From the NCBI GenBank assembly GCA_030706745.1, contig JAUZNX010000015.1, forward strand, positions 23,142 through 87,141: a stretch of DNA of 64,000 bases, written 5' to 3'. Position numbers and translations under genes: made by a program. This document shows positions 61,661-64,000 of the stretch, piece after piece; positions within the stretch are counted from its first letter, which is position 1, and every line of letters begins with the position of its first letter. Source of the stretch: Bacteroidota bacterium. GTDB lineage: Bacteria > Bacteroidota > Ignavibacteria > Palsa-1295. The notes beneath the pieces were generated by a model, which had not been told where the DNA came from, searched no databases, and worked only from the letters and a program-made list of their open reading frames with translations.

Positions 61661-63139
61661 ATGGCTCCGGGTATTTTCATAAGCTACTCACGCGAAGACG
61701 AGAAGCACGCAATGCACCTGCTCGCCCTTCTTCGGAGGGAAGGCTATTCTGTGTGGATCGACCAGGAGGCAATTGCCGGTGCCTCGATCTGGTCCGATGA
61801 GATCGTGCAGAACATCAAAAGCAGCCAGATCTTTATCGCGCTCCTTTCCGCCGCGTCGGTTAACTCCGCAAATGTTGCGAAAGAGATCGCCTTGGCCGCG
61901 GAACATGGCAAAATCATTTTACCGATCGAGATCGGTGCAGTCCAACTCCCCGGCCGGCTGGAGTACGCACTTGCAGGAATCCAGCGCACAAACTTCCACG
62001 AAGTGGAAGCAATCTTGCACGCCGTGCGGAGTCAGGTCGCACGGTTGGAAGGTGTGACGACTGATGCCCAGAGTGTTTCCAGAACTCGCCACAGACGGTC
62101 CCGAAGAAGCGCAATAATCGCTGCAGTGGTTTTGCTCGCAGTGGGAACGTTCCTCTTCTTTCGTCGCCCACCCGCCGCCGCTGCCCCTGATAATCTCGTG
62201 TATGTCCTGCCATTCTCCACGCTGAATCTCGATCGCGATAGCACGCGAAATCTCGACATCTTTTCCGATGCGCTTACGTCACGACTCGCCGCCCAAAAAA
62301 CACTTTGGACCGTTGGAAGAACAGGGTCTTCCACATACAAAGATTCGCCGCTCAATGCCATGGCAATTGCCAAGGAATTGAAGGCCCGATTTATCATCGA
62401 GGGCCTCGTCCGGAAGATGCACGATGTCAATTTTGTCTCTGCAAGAATCATCGATACAAAGCAGGGTGGCGAAATCTGGGAGCAATCCTATAGTGGGAAT
62501 AACTCCGAGTTATTCGCAACGCGGGAACGGCTCTGCTCCGACCTCTTTGGCTACCTCCATTATGTCACAGGGGAGGAAGCCGGCCTTCGAGCCGCCGAGC
62601 AAAACCTGAAGGCCCATCCGAACGATGCGGCTGCGTATGCTCACGTTGCCAACATGTTGATTGGCAGTGATAAGAACCGATCGCTCGAACTCTTCGAACA
62701 GGCCATCAAATTCGATTCGAGCAACGCATCCTATTACCTTGGCGCCGGCATCGTTGCTGGGCGGCTGGGAAATGTTGGTCGCACAAACGAATTCGGTAGA
62801 GCGGCTATCGGCCTCCTCAAACGGAATTTGATGCACCATCCCGACAGTCTGAATCTCTCGACAACCTACGCCATCGCGCTCGACATGGCCGGACGGAGCG
62901 CCGAAGCCGAACGTGCGTTCGATTCCCTGCTGCATCTGCATCCGACGGATGTCCGGCTCACCTACAATGCGGCATGCTGCATTGCCAAGCAAGGCAAGAC
63001 CGATGGCGCGCTGGACCTCCTCGATCGCCTCTTTACTTTAGCGCCCGGTAAGAAAGGCGAAGTGCAGTCCGACCGTGATTTCGATAATATCCGCTCGAAC
63101 CCACGCTACCAGCGACTAATGTATGGCGAGGCCCAGTAA
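61661..63139 (+). CDS. TIR-domain membrane protein with TolB-like and TPR regions
   Basis: 492 residues from ATG 61661. Residues 1-125 form a TIR domain: GIFISYSREDEKHAMHLLALLRREGYSVWIDQEAIAGASIWSDEI, then SQIFIALLSAASVNSANVAKEIALAAEHGKIILPIEI, with Glu75 at the position of the NAD-hydrolysing glutamate. A basic patch (RTRHRRSRRS) and one membrane helix (about 151-168) follow. Residues ~178-300 (VYVLPFSTLNLDRDSTRNLDIFSDALTSRLAA, TGSSTYKDSPLNAMAIAKELKARFIIEGLVRK) resemble the TolB-like domain found in TPR adenylate-cyclase-type proteins. The rest is TPR. The TIR should face the cytoplasm and the TPRs the periplasm. Confidence 0.82.
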   Translation: MAPGIFISYSREDEKHAMHLLALLRREGYSVWIDQEAIAGASIWSDEIVQNIKSSQIFIALLSAASVNSANVAKEIALAAEHGKIILPIEIGAVQLPGRLEYALAGIQRTNFHEVEAILHAVRSQVARLEGVTTDAQSVSRTRHRRSRRSAIIAAVVLLAVGTFLFFRRPPAAAAPDNLVYVLPFSTLNLDRDSTRNLDIFSDALTSRLAAQKTLWTVGRTGSSTYKDSPLNAMAIAKELKARFIIEGLVRKMHDVNFVSARIIDTKQGGEIWEQSYSGNNSELFATRERLCSDLFGYLHYVTGEEAGLRAAEQNLKAHPNDAAAYAHVANMLIGSDKNRSLELFEQAIKFDSSNASYYLGAGIVAGRLGNVGRTNEFGRAAIGLLKRNLMHHPDSLNLSTTYAIALDMAGRSAEAERAFDSLLHLHPTDVRLTYNAACCIAKQGKTDGALDLLDRLFTLAPGKKGEVQSDRDFDNIRSNPRYQRLMYGEAQ

Positions 63140-63240
63140 TCTGGCCCGTAGTATCAGCCGCCTTGTGCCGGACTGCCGTTTCCGAGCCACCTTCGCGATT
63201 AGCCCCCTGAAATAGGTGCTCGAAGTTAAAGTAATACTTT

Positions 63241-63330
63241 AATTCTCTCTTTTGAGTTGTCATTTAATGAACGCCCAGCCCGCACTCGAAATTGAATTCT
63301 CCATTCTTTTTCAATGAGCAATTGGTGCCC
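63241..63330 (+). repeat. Dispersed ~90-base repeat, copy B
   Basis: Partner of the copy at 14747: a nearly identical left ~36 bases (AATTCTCTCTTTTGAGTTGT onward), a diverged middle and a shared GAGCAA-TTGGTGCC end at the same spacing. It lies between the TIR gene and the convergent propeller gene, in non-coding sequence. Confidence 0.75.
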
Positions 63331-63409
63331 CTGAAGGCAGAAGCAATATACGTCAGCGAAACCGCGAGTGCAAGAAAAATCTTTGTGCGGCAGAAGAATT
63401 CATTGGAAG

Positions 63410-64000
63410 CTACTCCCGGACTACCTTGCGCAGCACGCTTTCTTTCGCTGTCTCGATCCGCAGGAAGTAGGTCCCGGATGGCAACTGCGAGAGATCGAGG
63501 GAGTAGAAATCCCCCGCCTTTTCAAGGCGGGGGAAGGTTGACCCACCCGCTTCGAGCACATCCGCCCCCAGCACATTGAGCACGCTCACCCGTTCGATCG
63601 CAGTACCGCCCGAGCGAATCGTAACAAGCCCGGTCGCTGGATTCGGATAAATCGAAAGCGTATCCTGCGGCTGAGGCGTTGCCTGCACCACGCTCTTCGC
63701 CTCAGCCACCATCTCCGAGATCGGGCGCATGGCGGTATAGTAGGGAAATCCGAGAGCCGTGTTGACGAAAAGTAGCGTATCGAAGACGCACAGGGAATTG
63801 ACCTGATAATACTTGCCAAGGCCATCGTTCTCCTGGCGCCAGGTGTTGCCTGAGTCGATGGATACATACACACCGGAATCCGTGCCAGCAAAGAGATACG
63901 GCCCACTGGATGCCAGCCTGCTCGTGTTAGCTGTGAGACTGAGCTGTGTCCAGTTCGAGCCGGAGTCCGTGGACCGGATGATCGGGCCGTTGGCGGCAAA
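63410..64000 (-). CDS. T9SS-exported beta-propeller protein (5' part beyond window edge)
   Basis: The frame runs in phase off the right edge. The visible end includes blades IIRSTDSGSNW and GVYVSIDSGNTW, followed by a linker (PQPQDTL) and a T9SS type A domain: SIYPNPATGLVTIRSGG, ERVSVLNVLGADV and LSQLPSGTYFLRIETAKESVLRKVVRE. Within the domain, about residues 120-132 of the visible part (GGSTFPRLEKAGDF) are encoded by a copy of the palindromic element and do not belong to the usual domain. It is the same propeller family as the lipoprotein cluster but with the T9SS export tail. Confidence 0.8.
   Translation of the reverse strand, partial: FAANGPIIRSTDSGSNWTQLSLTANTSRLASSGPYLFAGTDSGVYVSIDSGNTWRQENDGLGKYYQVNSLCVFDTLLFVNTALGFPYYTAMRPISEMVAEAKSVVQATPQPQDTLSIYPNPATGLVTIRSGGTAIERVSVLNVLGADVLEAGGSTFPRLEKAGDFYSLDLSQLPSGTYFLRIETAKESVLRKVVRE
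63507..63548 (-). repeat. Palindromic dispersed element, copy 3, inside a coding region
   Basis: On the minus strand AACCTTCCCCCGCCTTGAAA is followed by AGGCGGGGGATTT, a nearly perfect hairpin closely matching copy 1 (TTCCCCC-CCTTGAAAAGGCG). It is read in frame as STFPRLEKAGDF in the T9SS C-terminal domain of the propeller gene. Confidence 0.8.

Overview
The window reads as a chromosomal segment of a bacterium from the Bacteroidota/Chlorobiota branch, with moderate GC. Three things point there. Secreted proteins end in C-terminal domains typical of type IX secretion (T9SS) cargo. Several intergenic regions carry the TAnnTTTG -7 promoter element of that phylum. There is a TonB-dependent receptor with a carboxypeptidase-regulatory-like N-terminal domain. 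A Kapabacteria/Ignavibacteria-like lineage would fit, but that is inference; no rRNA or tRNA gene is present to settle it.

Layout. 1-4.6 kb (minus): a translationally coupled operon of an AtuA-family protein, Sua5/TsaC and four queuosine-precursor genes (queE, queF, queD, queC; queC runs off the left edge). 4.7-8.6 kb: a membrane GAF-PP2C phosphatase, an eIF1/SUI1-like factor, a rhomboid-fold protein without its catalytic residues, and a lipoprotein cytochrome c. 8.8-14.6 kb: glutaryl-CoA dehydrogenase, then phosphate control (phoU, pstB, phoB-like, phoR-like), then an ECF sigma factor overlapped by a tiny putative anti-sigma protein. 14.9-20.7 kb: an XRE repressor, a double operator, a 1194-residue Gly-rich YadA-head-like adhesin and a T9SS propeller protein. 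20.7-28 kb: zapA, a coiled-coil gene, pheT, a GT-C glycosyltransferase with TPRs and a SufS-like cysteine desulfurase. 28-36 kb (minus): seven lipoprotein genes built by shuffling three modules, plus a 48-codon single-blade remnant. 36-50 kb: pheS, a GT-C-like membrane protein, an AI-2E family permease, an IgGFc-binding-domain T9SS protein, a 31-residue membrane peptide, rmuC, a TonB receptor, a half-length carB, a response regulator and cdsA. 50-61 kb: nadE, coaD, rsmD, an unknown gene, a ComEA-like gene, secG, two exported proteins, nusB, an MFS permease, tyrS, a putative outer membrane protein, smpB and an NlpC/P60 hydrolase. 61.6-64 kb: a TIR-TM-TolB-like-TPR protein and the 3' part of another T9SS propeller protein.

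Most genes are housekeeping (translation, tRNA modification, cofactor synthesis, envelope). The accessory material is surface-related: the adhesin cassette, the modular lipoprotein cluster, the T9SS propellers and the TIR protein. The most notable non-gene signals are two dispersed repeat families, one copy of which lies in frame inside a T9SS C-terminal domain; a tandem palindromic operator beside the adhesin; and a long hairpin before the half-length carB.
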